Position numbers and translations under genes: made by a program
Notes under the pieces: model-generated
Database searches by the model: none
What the model was told of the DNA's origin: nothing
Seen by the model: the letters and a program-made list of their open reading frames with translations, nothing else
In this document: in pieces, positions 10,780 through 21,744 of the stretch
Layout: every line of letters starts with the position of its first letter
How positions within the stretch are numbered: the stretch's first letter is position 1
NCBI GenBank assembly: GCA_018136815.1
Contig: CM030935.1
Span: forward strand, 6,570,325 to 6,634,324
Length of the DNA: 64,000 nucleotides
Source: Isochrysis galbana
Lineage: Eukaryota > Haptophyta > Isochrysidales > Isochrysidaceae
Reading direction: 5' to 3'

Positions 10780-13151
10780 ATGGCCACACAGGGCTCAGAG
10801 GCGCGTTATGCGCACCTCCTCGAGCCGATCCGCGACCTCGCTCAGAACTGGTCAATCGACATCGCCTCCGAGCTCGAGGAGTACCTGGGTGAGCTCGAGT
10901 CAATTACCATCTCTTTTGACGACGGGCGCACCCTCAACTTTGCCGAGGCGGCGCTGCTCATCCAGGGTTCAACCTGCATCTACTCGAAGAAAGTGGAGCA
11001 CCTGTACACGCTTGTCTACCAGGTACTCAACCAGGTCGTCGAGCAGAAGCGCAATGCCAAGCAAGCCACGTCGCTCGATGAGTCAGGGACCGACGCAGAT
11101 GTGGCCGAGCTGACTGCGCACGATGAGGACGAGTGGCTCACACTCGACGACACACTGCAGGAGGTAGACAACATCTCACTCGCACCGCATCATGGAATCT
11201 CAGACACCTCTGCCTTCACTCTCACGCGGGCGCCCTTCCTAGGCTCGTCGTCAGCTAGTGGAGGCGGCATTACGAGTGAGAGCGAGCTCAAGATGCAGTC
11301 GTGCACAGTGCATGCCTCGGGGGCGCTTCTACTCCCAAACTTCTATCTCCCACCCCACGTGATTGCCTCGCTCTCTCCGGGTGATTTAAGGGAGCTAGCT
11401 TCCGACGTTCCATTCCGCGAAAGCGCTTCTGCCGGAGAAGATGTCCGAATGGGTGGAGTAGAGAGCGACGATGACACCTGGCAGCCTGCCGGGTATGGCG
11501 CTGGCGATACATGGACAGATGGCCCAGCAGGTGATGCTAGTGACGGGCACATGCCGGCGGCTGTCTGGTCTCCTGCTCACGACAACGGCACAGCAGAGAG
11601 AATCGCGACAGAACAGGCGGCTGGTAAGGCAGTCAGCACGGTGGCATCAGCCGAGGAGACTGTCGTGGGCAGTGAGGCATGCGCAGCCAGCCAGAGCCCG
11701 ACCAGCGTCATTTGGGATCCATGGGCTCCTCTCGATCCGCACGAGGCGACGCCAGGTTTGATTAAGCCTTTCAAGAAGGGCCGCACCCACTCTTCAGCGG
11801 AAGCATCCGCTGCATCCGCAGCAATCGAAGCAAGCTGGCTGGCCGAACAAAACAGTGAAGCGCAGGCCGTCGATGCCGAAAAGGAGAATGATGCTTCAGG
11901 GGCCGGCAGGCGCTCGGGACAAGGCAGCGGCAAGGACGCAGATGAAGTTGATTTGTTGGCTTGGCTTCGCTTGTTGCCGCCCGGCGCAACGCCCGGCATT
12001 GTCCCTCTCAAACAAACGCTTTGGGAACAATTCGATCAATTGCACGCAGCCGAGGCAAAGAGACGTGCAGGTGTCCGCCGACAACGCCGCCTCGCTCTTG
12101 CGCAGCGCAGCCACCTCTCAACACACGCTGAAGCGGCAGAGGCAGAGGCAGAGGCCGATGCACTGTGTGCGGGTGCGGACTATGCTGTTGGTGGAGGTGA
12201 CACCAATGATCAGACCGTCGGCGAGAGCGTTGGCGATGTCCCCCAAATGGACGATGACGACGTTGAGCCTCTTGGGTTTGACGACGACTACGACGACCTT
12301 CCCGACGCCGGCGAAGGATATGCCTTGTCCACTCTACTTGCAGGCGAACGCCCGGAGGAAGGGGGCGCGCCCCCTTCGTATGAGGAAATATGCCGTGCGC
12401 ATGTCGAGTCGTGCTTGCAGGCGGGGTCCTCTTATGCTGAGGACGTGGAATTGATACGCCGAGTCCGTGAATGGCAGGTGCGCGAGGCCTCGTGCTCTCC
12501 TATGTACCCATGCACGGCTCACGCACACGCTTGCTCGTGGCATCGCTCACAATCTCATCAGCTTGTCGCAATATCCTCTGGGTCACACCCAACCGTGCAA
12601 ACCCTCCTCTCACGACTGATCATATGCGCTGAATCCCCTCATCTAGGCACGCATCGAGCCCGCCCTTCGTGAACAAGCCTCTCGCCCGGAGTTCGATGTC
12701 CGCTCGTACTCTCGGCGTCTACTGTCCAACTTCGACGCGACGAATCGTCGCGTCGATGCATCATCCAAGCGCGCCAAGGACAGTGGACCAATCAATGACC
12801 CTGATGGCGCCATTCCCTTTGCGGAGTTGGCCCAATGCGAGGAAGTGCATGAGGTTGCTCGTATGTTCCTAGCAGCTTTGCAGGTTCGCTCTCGCCTTCT
12901 TGCTAGCCCGCCGTCTCACCGAGGCATTTGACTGTAAGCTAGTCGATGCGCATTGAAAAAGTCGGAACGCCCTCTCTTTCCCACGCACAGCTGATTCCCT
13001 CCATTTCCCATCCTCTCACAATCCTCAGCTCACAAATGCCGGGAACGTGTGCGTCGAGGCGGAGGGTGAAGTGGATACGCCCGGCTCATTTGATCTCCGA
13101 CTCAAGCTGATCTCTCTCGACGAGACATTCACATTGGATGCATTGAGCTGA
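10780..13151 (+). CDS. NCAPH2: Condensin-2 complex subunit H2 (CAP-H2 kleisin)
   Basis: Three phase-0 exons are inferred: 10780-12477, 12647-12883 and 13029-13151, giving 685 residues. The N-terminal 90 residues match the CAP-H2 N domain closely: ARYAHLLEPIRDLAQNWSID, ISFDDGRTLNFAEAALLIQG and YSKKVEHLYTLVYQVLN. Near 310-325 is the family motif WDPWAPLDPHEATPG followed by KPFKKG. The C-terminal part, rebuilt across two introns, has SYAEDVELIRRVREWQ, EFDVRSYSRRLLSNF, IPFAELAQCEEVHEVARMFL and LRLKLISLDETF, the SMC-binding winged-helix end of the subunit. CAP-H2 bridges SMC2 and SMC4 and recruits the HEAT subunits in condensin II, which shapes mitotic and interphase chromosomes. The length is close to the human protein. 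The start is chosen because similarity begins a few residues after this ATG, although the frame is open upstream. Confidence 0.95.
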
Positions 13152-13488
13152 AAGAGCGAGGCTCGTCGCATATGTGCAGACTTACCCATTGAATGTCGGA
13201 GTTGGTTCGCTCGACAAATACGATGTGTCCTTATGTGGACTTCTTCTTTTGCTCAACAAGAGGGGTTGAAATCGGGTGCTTCATTCGATATACCCTGAAG
13301 AGTCGGTAAATCGTCTGCTATGTGTGTGGTCACTAGCGACATTGCATGTGAAGGCGAGTAGCATAGCTAGCACGATCTCGCTAGATGATCTTTTGTCATC
13401 TTAAAAGCACCAACGCAAGCGATCAAACGGCTGGTTCGCGCCTTTTGCGAGATTAAGTGGTCATCTTCTGTGCTACGCTTCTTGTGAC

Positions 13489-13770
13489 GAATTGGGATGG
13501 CCCATGGGACCTGATGGCAATGAGGAAGGAGGCATACCGGCGGCAGGCGCGGTTGAGGGGACGACTTCGGAGGTGCTGACGGGCTGAAGCCCGTCAGCAG
13601 AGGAAGGCGGGCTTGGGCGAGGACGGCGGCGAGAGCGACATCGAGCGAGAGGCGAGGGTGAGTGAGAGGAGGGCTGTGTTGGCAGTGGCTGGTGAGGCGA
13701 GGCGAGTTTGTAGGGTACGAGTGTTACGAGAGCGAGAGCGACGGATGACGACTGACGACAGTGGGTGTCT
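13489..13770 (-). repeat. Dispersed repeat, copy 1 (related to 41.44-41.75 kb and 45.83-46.12 kb)
   Basis: Read on the minus strand this copy holds CATCCGTCGCTCTCGCTCTC, then a GC-rich stretch, then a hairpin-forming GCTGACGGGCTTCAGCCCGTCAGC-type word, and ends GGCCCATGGGACC-like. The same order of words occurs on the + strand at 41.44-41.75 kb and, partly, at 45.83-46.12 kb. The 41 kb copy sits in what looks like the 5' leader or gag start of a retrotransposon, so these are probably fragments of one family. Confidence 0.6.
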
Positions 13771-14123
13771 GGAGGGGCACTGCCACGGTACTCACTCATG
13801 ACATCGTCTATACCCCAGAACACTCACTCCCTTACACCACCCCCTTCATTCCTTTGTTTTTGGTATCGGGGGGGGGGGGGGCGTGCACGCGTGCACTACA
13901 ACGGGCCAAGTGCAGGGGGTGGGCTGGGGCAGACCTGCTGGTGTGGTGTTCCTGTGGCAAAACAAACACAAACGCCTCTTTCGTGTGACACTGCGTGCCC
14001 CTGGGAGGTCTCGGCCCCCTCTTCTCGCGTTCTTTTCAACCATCGCCGCGCTTTCGCGGCCTTCGTATGTCCCGCGAGGTTTCGACCTGTAAACATATCG
14101 TAGACAGGCGTGAGTGCGTGAGT

Positions 14124-14180
14124 ATGTCGCATCCGCGATCGACCTTTTTGTTTTAGAAGTTGTCTGCGTTTCTATGTCCC
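14124..14180 (+). repeat. 57-bp repeat, copy 1 (other copy at 22.39 kb)
   Basis: About 56 consecutive bases starting TGTCGCATCCGCGATCGACC and ending TTTCTATGTCCC recur, apparently unchanged, at 22388-22444. The leading 18 bases also close the window at about 63977. GTCGCATCCGCGATCGAC is nearly self-complementary, as expected of an element terminus. Confidence 0.75.
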
Positions 14181-14324
14181 CTCCTTGCAGGCTAGTCACT
14201 AGTCACCGTCGCAGGATCCTACATTCGCCCATTCGGCCTCTTTGCCCTCGCCTCCTTTGTCGCCTCCCTTGTCGCCTGCTTGCCCCTCACCTGGCTTACC
14301 TCCTTGCGTGCGCTCCTAGCGTTT

Positions 14325-14591
14325 TTAGGCTAAGTCGCGCGTTCGGGTTCGGGTATCGCCGGTGCAAGGAACCGCCCCCTTGTGTGACCCTGATTCCCCC
14401 TCAGGTGTTGGCCGTTGGGTTATATCGTGGCGAGCGACGGCAAGGAGGACGACCTCCTCGCCGTCGTCGCTTTCGGCGGATGAGCTCTCGAGGAGCTCAT
14501 CCCACTGTCGATCCTCGTCCGCTGCGATTCCTAGCTCGAGCGCCAGCTCAGCGTCCTCCAGCTCCCGCGCCGTGAAGGGGCGGGTTGGCAT
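14325..14591 (-). CDS. Short acidic reading frame, possibly transposon-derived
   Basis: From an ATG at 14591 the minus strand encodes about 88 residues including MPTRPFTARELEDAEL and WDELLESSSAESDDGEEVVL. Acidic, Ser-rich starts of this kind are seen in some DNA-transposon proteins, but no transposase domain follows before the stop at 14325. The nearby repeat at 14124-14180 supports a mobile-element setting. It may equally be chance. Confidence 0.25.
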   Translation of the reverse strand: MPTRPFTARELEDAELALELGIAADEDRQWDELLESSSAESDDGEEVVLLAVARHDITQRPTPEGESGSHKGAVPCTGDTRTRTRDLA

Positions 14592-15270
14592 CGCCGCACG
14601 CTGTCGACACACACGCGGGAACCCAGGGAGAGGTCGGGAAGAGAGCGGGGACGTCGGTTCACCACACTCACTGCAACAACGCGACAACTTCTATTCTGGT
14701 AGACGGCAGCCTTTGGAAAGTCATCAGAAAAACGTGAGCAGGAGTTTTAGAGGGATAGAGCAGAAACATAGAAGAAGGGATGTGGTCTCGCAACAGATCG
14801 AGCGACGGACCAGAACAGCGAAATTGGAGCGGGGCGCGCAGTGAAACCCGTCGCGGTCCGCAGGTCTTTTGTAAAAGTTGGCTTTCCACGGGTTTCACCG
14901 CGACTCGAGCAAGTGAAACCACAACAGTGAAACCCAAGTGGAACCCCCGCAAAAAACTTCTATATTTGTTTGGTTGACTTGTATTGAGGGGGCCTCTTTG
15001 TTGAGGACCCTCTTGAGCCCTGCAAAAACCCTCCACCACTCGCTTTCATTTTTGAATCTCTCATATCACTTCACGTGTCCCTCTTTCTCTTACTCCCCCC
15101 CCCCCCCCCTCGCCTCCTGTCGGGGGGAGGGGGGGGGGGGGGGGGATCGACCGCGAGCGGCCGACAGCTCGCTGAGAGTGTAAAGAAGGGGAGGAGAGTG
15201 AGAGAGAAGGGGGAGGGGCAGGGGCGGCGGCGGTGGCGGCGGAGCGGAAAGAGACGAGGGGAAGCACCAG

Positions 15271-17820
15271 ATGCCGGTGATCTTTGCGGCGGAGGAGTCG
15301 ACTAAGCGAGCGCGGAGGCTGGTGCAGCTCGTCTTCCCACGCCTCCTCTCACCCGACGCGCCTGAGGTCGAGCGGTGGGAGTGGCCAGAACTGCGCGCCG
15401 GCATCAGCCCGATCCAGGGCTTTGGGCTCTACCCACGCGACGGGGGCGGCATTGTGTGGGAGAAGCTCGAGCGCCCGGTGATGCTGCCCTACCTGGGCAA
15501 GGAGACCGAGGTGGAGAGCGCCTCACAGGCGCGCGTGCTTCGAGGCGTGCTCAGCGGCTGCTTCGACCTGTGCCGCTGCAAGGAACTACGCACGCCGGCA
15601 GGACACAGCTGGGTGCAGGATGGAACATATGTGACGCTGCGATCCTCGCGAGAGGCGAGGAAAGAGCGGGACACCATCATTGGTCCGGACGAGAGGCTTA
15701 TTCAGGTGGCTGTCACACCGGACTATGACGACCGCGGAGTGCACCAGCTGTGCGAGGGCGACGAGGAGGTTTGTTACATGCGCGCCGATGAAGCGGCGGA
15801 GCTGCTCCACCTGCCCAAGCACGTCTTCGACTTGCTGGCTGCGCATGCTGAGGACGAGCATGCTGATCGCAACTTCTCCACCCATGTTGTCCAATTCACC
15901 CGCCGCGCCAAGGAGCACCTACTTGTCAACGCGCACCCGCTCTTCCGCAACTCGGCATTCATCATGGGCAATGCCAACGAGCCTGTGCGAGGGCCGCCAA
16001 CTCTCGAGCTTGTTGAGCGTACTCTCACGCCCCTTGAGAACGACGATCCCCTTATGGTGCGTGCGGGGCTCCATCAGCCCGAAGGGGTCCGGGCACTCTT
16101 CGACGCATTCAAATATGAGTTTCCGGAGGTGACGGAAAAGTCGATGTTTTTCCTCACCAAGCGCGACTCGTACCCGCTCCACGAGGAGCTCAGCGTCGTG
16201 TATGGATCGTCCTACAACCGGACATATTCGACATGGGGTCATCCGGGCAGGCCCTTGGCATACAAGATCCCCTCGGACATCTGGGAGGATGGTACTTGGT
16301 CGACCGCTGCCGACGGGACTCCTGCGTGGGCACAATGGCCCAAGCAAGTGCCCGGATGGTACAATGTCGACGCACAGCCACGCAATCGACCGACCTTTCG
16401 TCGCGCGGCCGATGGCTCAATCGAGCTGGTCCACGACCTGCGCTGTGTGGTCAAGGCGCGCAAGCAGGGCCTCGATGGCGGTCGGGAGGAGCAGCGGCTC
16501 GCCAAGCTCAATGCACTCTTCATCAACTGGTCGCTTCCTGAGCTACCCTTACAACCCTTTGCTTTGCGCTTGAGTTATCGCCTCGCCATCGCGCTGCCCG
16601 TGTACGAACGGCGCGAGTGGACCGGTGGCCCACTGGCAACGGCGGAGCGAGAGGTAGTAAGTAGACGCGAGATGTACAACCCGGGCCCATTGATGCCGCC
16701 ATTGCCAACAAACCTCGTCGGACGGTTTGCGACTTTCTGCCCGTTTTCGTCAAAGAATGGGGCTGGCCAAGGGGGGTCTCAGCCCGAGGATTCGACCTCG
16801 CGCATTGCCGGGCCGAGTATTGCGTGTGTGCCAGCCAGCTCGGGCTCGGTGGCTGCACCCGACGACTTAGCGTTGGCTCTCGAGCGCGTGCTCGAGCCAG
16901 TAAGTCAATTCGAGCTGGCGCGCGAGTTGCGCACCCTCAGTGTAGCGGATTTGCGCGCAGAAGCCGCCATTGAGGAGGCGACTTTGGGTGACGCGGCGGG
17001 AACTCGTCTGTACGACAATGAGGACGAGGAGCCAGAATGGGATGCGCCGTGGCGGCAGGCACTCGGATCAGTGGTGTGGGCACGCATTGATCCCTTTCCA
17101 TATTGGCCAGCTGTGGTGGAAATGCCTGCCGTACTTGACCGTGACATAGCACGTCTTCGTGATAGCGGCTCCGTCTTTGTGCGCTTTCTGGGGTGGAACG
17201 AGAAGAGGGGCCACTCCTGGGTGCACAATCAGAACATCTTGTGGTGGGAGGATGGGCTTGCCATAGGTCTACATCAAAAGCACATTTCCAAGGCTTCTCA
17301 CCGCAAATTATTTGCACTGGGGAAGCGGATGGCGGCCGCCGAGGTGGAGTCAAGGCCTCGAGTTCCATTGAATCCACCGCCCTGGTGGTTGCTTCATGCG
17401 GTCCGAGGGAAACAGGCGTCGGCGACGCCGGAAGACTGGGGTATTGACTTGGGCAAGGGCAAGAGGCCCATCGAGATGGACGAGTCTATCGCCGAGGTTG
17501 CGGAGAAGTGGTTTACATTCGTTAAAGACCGAGTGGACTACATTAGCGCCCGTCGAGCCGAGCGACCGACCGAGCCTGCCTCCGCATTTGCAACCACTGC
17601 ACTTGGTTCTGAGATTGGCCAGCACAAGGTGATAGCGTCGGGTGTCAATGAACCTGCGCGGAAGCGAGCGAAGCTTAACGGAGCTGGCAAGGTTGCTAAA
17701 GCTCCATCGGAAAAAACGCACCTCTACCCAACTCGCCATGCAGCACCCATGTCTCGGCAGACGACGCTCCAGTTTGCTTCAAAGAAAGTGGTCAAGCCTG
17801 TGCTAAATGACAAGCACTGA
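15271..17820 (+). CDS. SET-like and PWWP domain chromatin protein
   Basis: This is a single-exon frame of 849 residues. Residues 44-60 (GISPIQGFGLYPRDGGG) resemble the opening of a SET domain, 231-242 (FIMGNANEPVRG) its cofactor-binding Asn motif, and about 305-315 (EELSVVYGSSY) the closing Glu-Leu...Tyr motif. A long insert separates the first two, so the assignment is by motif order only. Residues about 598-680 are a clear PWWP domain: GSVVWARIDPFPYWPAVV, then FVRFLGWN and WVHNQNILWW. PWWP domains read methylated histone tails and DNA, and SET domains methylate lysines, so a nuclear lysine methyltransferase is the best guess. The C terminus is Lys/Arg-rich with PARKRAKLNG as a probable nuclear signal. 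RQTTLQF near the end resembles, but does not fit, a PCNA-binding box. No intron is needed. Confidence 0.75.
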   Translation: MPVIFAAEESTKRARRLVQLVFPRLLSPDAPEVERWEWPELRAGISPIQGFGLYPRDGGGIVWEKLERPVMLPYLGKETEVESASQARVLRGVLSGCFDLCRCKELRTPAGHSWVQDGTYVTLRSSREARKERDTIIGPDERLIQVAVTPDYDDRGVHQLCEGDEEVCYMRADEAAELLHLPKHVFDLLAAHAEDEHADRNFSTHVVQFTRRAKEHLLVNAHPLFRNSAFIMGNANEPVRGPPTLELVERTLTPLENDDPLMVRAGLHQPEGVRALFDAFKYEFPEVTEKSMFFLTKRDSYPLHEELSVVYGSSYNRTYSTWGHPGRPLAYKIPSDIWEDGTWSTAADGTPAWAQWPKQVPGWYNVDAQPRNRPTFRRAADGSIELVHDLRCVVKARKQGLDGGREEQRLAKLNALFINWSLPELPLQPFALRLSYRLAIALPVYERREWTGGPLATAEREVVSRREMYNPGPLMPPLPTNLVGRFATFCPFSSKNGAGQGGSQPEDSTSRIAGPSIACVPASSGSVAAPDDLALALERVLEPVSQFELARELRTLSVADLRAEAAIEEATLGDAAGTRLYDNEDEEPEWDAPWRQALGSVVWARIDPFPYWPAVVEMPAVLDRDIARLRDSGSVFVRFLGWNEKRGHSWVHNQNILWWEDGLAIGLHQKHISKASHRKLFALGKRMAAAEVESRPRVPLNPPPWWLLHAVRGKQASATPEDWGIDLGKGKRPIEMDESIAEVAEKWFTFVKDRVDYISARRAERPTEPASAFATTALGSEIGQHKVIASGVNEPARKRAKLNGAGKVAKAPSEKTHLYPTRHAAPMSRQTTLQFASKKVVKPVLNDKH

Positions 17821-18667
17821 AGCGGCAGGAGCGTCATCGCGGCAATACCAAGCTCCTGATTGCGTGCCTCTTTTGGCGACTTGCCGTTCTCAGGTTTGGG
17901 CGATCATGCAACTTCTACCTATAGATTTATTTGGTGACGCGAGCATTGCCCGGCTTGGGTTGCGCCCTAAGAGTTCCTCGTCACCCTATGAGGCTGTTAG
18001 AGGCGTGCTCGCGGCCCTCATAAGATTTCCACGCGGTAGCAGCATGACAATTGGGCTTGGGGCCATTTGGAGGCGTTATCGTTCGTCGCTGCGAAATGCG
18101 AGTGACTCCAAATACGCTCCAATCATTATCATCCAGTTTTCGGTGGGGGATACTGCACACGGGCGAGAGTTTGATCAGCGATGCTTAGCATCAAAGAGTC
18201 GTATTTTCCTCTGCGCTATACGGCATACAATTCGAGATCGCTTGCAGCAAACGGCGCGCCGGAAGCTAGAGCTAGCAGTGCGTGAGAAGGTGCAACCTGA
18301 GGTCCTTTTTTTCACCAAAAAAACAGACCTGAGGTTGCGGCTTCTCAAGAAGGTGCAACTTGAGGTTCCTTGTTTTTTCGCGGCCCGCCATCCCGCCCCC
18401 TACTTTGTACTTTAGTAGGTAGAAAGAAAATTAGAGATCTGCCCCGCAATCTTGACGATCGCCGATCGGAGGGGCAGTGTCCACCTGCCGTTTTCGCACC
18501 CCTCGCGCAAACTCCGAGATCAGAGAGCTCAGGCTGTGTGATGTGGCGGAGCAGGTGCATGGCGGTCTGCCACTGCGCTCCTCGTCAAAATAGAAAAAAA
18601 CAAAAAGATCCCGAATATTCTGGGCGTACGTTATTCCAAGATCCGCTGGTGGTCGCGTTGGGAAGTC
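17821..18667. other. Intergenic, nothing clear
   Basis: I see no supported gene. Around 18280-18375 a short direct repeat (GAAGGTGCAACCTGAGGT, then GAAGGTGCAACTTGAGGT) is present, and near 18405 TTTGTACTTTAGTAGGTAG resembles words in the 340-410 region. Confidence 0.35.
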
Positions 18668-19372
18668 ATGAAACAGCTGGCGGAGAATTTTGGTGATTTG
18701 GATTTGGAGCGGTTCATACGCAAGTTGGAAGCGTGTGGCATAGGAGATGCGACGACACAGGCGATGGCTCACGTAATGCGCACGAAGAAGCGGCAGCTGC
18801 AGTTGGAGCTAGCCCTTGCGATGGACTTGGAGATGTTGTGTGGATGTTGTGCACAACCACGTACAAGCTGGAAGGCGACGGCCTCGAGATTTTATTAGTA
18901 TACGAGGCTCTCGAGAACATCCTTGAGCGTGGGCGCACAATGGGTGAGCAAGCTTCTGACTTGCCCAATGTCGCCGCGTTGTTGCGTGCCAATGCTAAGC
19001 TTGATGTAGACACAAACAAAGACGACAGAGTACTACGAAAGTCCCTTCCCCTTCCACCGTTGGTTCGACGGTGTGATCTCAAGGGTGCCGAACGCGCAGC
19101 AGAGAGGAGGTTGGGTTATCACGTACGATGATGGCCAAACATTGGCTGTGACAGATGAAGAAGAGATGCGACGGGCCGTCGATGCAGCAGCTCTCCCTGA
19201 ATGGTCGGGGCTGGTGGAGCAAGTCAGGGGAGCGTTCACATACCTTGAGAATCGTCTTTCAGATGCGTGCGCCTCTCCGTATCACTGTGCGGAGCAGCAT
19301 AGACGAAGTGGGCTGCTAAGGCTAAGGGCCTTCAATTCAGCCTTTGCCCATGGGAAGGTGATAAGGCTGTGA
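18668..19372 (+). CDS. Candidate gene fragment with a Tudor-like segment
   Basis: Three protein-like stretches lie in different frames. The first starts at an ATG at 18668 (MKQLAENFGDLDLERFIRKL). The second, about 18860-19008, reads LEILLVYEALENILERGRTM and AALLRANAKLDVD. The third, about 19009-19372, reads YYESPFPFHRWFDGVISRV then GGWVITYDDGQTLAVTDEEE. The W-x-DG-V...WxVxYDDG-x...V-x-x-EE pattern is typical of Tudor/PWWP-like folds in protists. An acceptor-like GATGTAG precedes the third part. I cannot place all splice sites, so it may be a spliced gene or a decaying one. No catalytic domain is visible. Confidence 0.35.
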
Positions 19373-19729
19373 ACACCCACCGGCCATACCAAACGTGTTT
19401 CAACCTGGTAGTGGCCCACAGCTACATAGGCTGGTAGTGTTAGTGGACTATAGCTACATAGATTGGTAGTGTTAGTGGCGAAAGTGGTGGGTGTTAACAT
19501 GTTAACACTGTTAACACGTTAACACCTTACTTACTTCTAGCCAGAGCGGGCCGAACATGGATAAAAAGGGGGGGGGGGGGGGGGGGGAGTACGCGAGGCG
19601 GGAGGGAAGCGCGCAAGCGCAGGGGCGGGGGGGGGGGGGCGGGGGGCGGAAGGGGACAGTCGGGCAAGCGCAAGCGCAAGCAAAGGGAAAGCGGCGACGG
19701 CACCGGATGAGACCCCCACTTCCGTTGTT
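19373..19729. repeat. Short tandem and palindromic repeats with G runs
   Basis: About 19408-19485 holds two copies of AGCTACATAG-x-TGGTAGTGTTAGTGG. It is followed by overlapping palindromes built on GTTAAC (TGTTAACATGTTAACACTG). From 19568 to 19650 are two long G runs. The frames open here are low-complexity. The clustered GTTAACA words recur loosely near 39835-39895, beside the hAT fragment. Confidence 0.5.
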
Positions 19730-21516
19730 TGAGCCTTCTAAAGAATTCCTTAGAGTGGAGGTCTTCTTGGCGAAGTTTGGCATGCCATGGAAGGTACTTT
19801 AAGGGCATCTTTCCTCGCTCGTCCGCTAGCCGTCGGTTGGCTTCCGCGATCTCACGCGTAAGGGTCTCGTCTGGGCCTCTCTTGGTTAGTTTGATGTTGA
19901 GGGTCGCGATCGTCCTTTCCAAGGTGGATTGGATGGTAGGTGCCCTTCTGTTGCGCGTTTCTTCCCTCAAGAAGGTGGCAGCGGATCGTGCACTTGTTGT
20001 CGATCCATGCGCCCGGGATCTCGTGTGAGAGGTTGCAGCGCACCCCGCGTTTGTTGCGCAGGCAGAGTCCTTGCGTGAAGCGAGCGCAAGGCTTGGGGGG
20101 TGCTTTGCCGAGTGCTTCGTGGGCCGACTTGGGGCGGGGAGCGATCTTGCGCGATTCATTACGTTCCCTACGCTTGGCGGCTTCCGCATCGCATTCGCAG
20201 ATGCGATGTATCGGTGAGAGGCCGAGGGCTACCTCCGGGCGCCAACCTTTGCACCCTTTGGTGCTTCCGTGGATCATGAGCTTGTGAGGAGATTGGATGT
20301 TCGGGGGCATGGCGATCGGTTTGCATGCCCGGACGGCGTAGTTTACCGGCACTGTTTTGTTGTCGATGGTGAGGACGATTTTGCGTGGGAAGTTGCCTGA
20401 CAAAAAGGTTCCTTGCGCCGCGGAGACGTAGAGGTGCCAGCGGGATGAGTGGGCTACTTTCGACACAAAAGTGCCCGACTCACCTTCGAGTTTCATGCGC
20501 TCGCGGTTCCCCTTTAGGAAGGTGAGACCTTGCGACTCGACCGCCTTGACAAGCGCGCTTAGCGTGATCTTCGAGGCTTGAGCGAGGCCGTCCGCCTCGA
20601 CCACTATGTGGGCTGCAACGTCTTGAAGTGCTTCGTAGAGGGCCTTGCGTGAGGTGGTGCCTTTCTTGTTGATTTTCTCGTCGATGGATTCCACGCGGAT
20701 GCGCACGGGGATGTCTTGGCCCAGGACGCGGATGTTGGTGTGCTCTCCGTACTTGGCTTGAAATTGTTGAGCGCAGTCTTCATTGACTGCTATGTGCCAC
20801 GGGCCTCGCGCTGAGCGGGCCCAGAAGTCTGGCTCGGGGTCCACGCCCTCAAGTTCGAGAAGTAGTTCAACGATGGCGGCGTACGCCGTCGTGTCTTGGA
20901 GGATGATGTCCCCGGCTTGGTGGAAGGAGAGCTCGAAGGAAGCGTCGGAGTCTGTGATGTCGTTTTCTATGTCGGAATCTTGGTCCTGTGAGGCGTGGGC
21001 GGAGGTGACCTTGGTCAGCGTTGGGTGTGTGGAGTCAGTGGGTGAGAGGGTCTTGTCATTGTTATCCCCACGGGGGGCGTGCGCGCGTGCTTCGTGTGTG
21101 TGGTGAGGTGTGCATGAGGGTCTTACTCTGACACGTATGTTGCTTGCTGCATTGAGGTGTGTGTTGTGCCCATAGGGGCCACCCGGCCACGGGCCGCGCT
21201 GCCGGAGCAGCGCGGCCCTTGCCAGGGCGAGAGGGGCCTCTGCCATAAGGCATGCCCAATGGAGGGGTGGCTGCATGAGCCTGGCACTGGTGGGGTGCTG
21301 CCAGCAGCCTGCTGCCCCCCATGGGGGAGGCCAGCATGGCTGCCATGTGTGGTGTGGCCGGGGCCACGGGCCGTGTGGCACGACCGGAGTCGCACGCACC
21401 TGCTCGGCCTCGGTGGGCGGACGCGGCCGCTTCGTCAGCGGCTGCTCCATGGGCACTGGGGGGGCGCCCTCGGTGGGGGGCCCGAAGGAGAGGGGAGTCG
21501 CGTCGGCGCGCTCCAT
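19730..21516 (-). mobile_element. Broken retroelement-like ORF with a CCCH zinc motif
   Basis: On the minus strand an ATG at 21516 opens a 554-codon frame to 19852. The first 190 residues are Pro/His/Arg-rich. About 195-430 look globular, for example GPWHIAVNEDCAQQFQAKYG and GTFLSGNFPRKIVLTIDN. Further on CARFTQGLCLRNKRGVRC plus NLSH gives a C-x7-C-x8-C-x3-H zinc motif. Near 19965 the meaningful reading shifts frame and continues as a helical segment (ETLTREIAEANRRLADERGK; HSKEFFRRLKQRK) to about 19730, where low-complexity DNA begins. Nucleic-acid-binding zinc motif, helical linker and truncation suggest the first part of a retrotransposon protein whose reverse transcriptase is missing. No RT motif is visible, so the class is inference. 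Confidence 0.45.
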
Positions 21517-21524
21517 CGCGTCTA

Positions 21525-21544
21525 AGTATAAACTTAGTTGAGAA
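21525..21544. repeat. Palindromic AGTATAAACTTAGTT word just upstream of the retroelement ORF
   Basis: TCTAAGTATAAACTTAGTTG lies directly before the ATG of the broken ORF on the minus strand. The same imperfect palindrome (AACTAAGTTTATACTTAGTT) starts the repeat copies at 25922 (-), 45903 (+) and 51408 (+), so it marks one end of a dispersed element. Confidence 0.7.
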
Positions 21545-21744
21545 TCCGAATCTGCAAGCCTTACGCGACCACGACGAACATAGAAGACGGAATATAACGA
21601 AGAAGGCTCGTGATCATGCCGAAATATTCATGCCAAAAGGCGCAGTGACTTCGCTAGGGAGAGGCAAGCCGTCTTGCTTGGCCTCGCAGGCGCAAGAGAC
21701 CGGAGGGCGTGCGTTGCGAGGCCGCATGATGTGCCTACGCCGCG

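Larger units (their letters stand above)
13152..15270. other. Intergenic, repeat fragments and a pyrimidine/G-run region
   Basis: No host gene is clear. The stretch holds a dispersed repeat copy (13489-13770), a 57-bp repeat shared with 22.4 kb (14124-14180) and a short acidic reading frame on the minus strand. 15091-15145 combines long C and G runs, which could be hard to sequence or form unusual DNA. A G/A-rich leader precedes the next gene. Confidence 0.4.
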
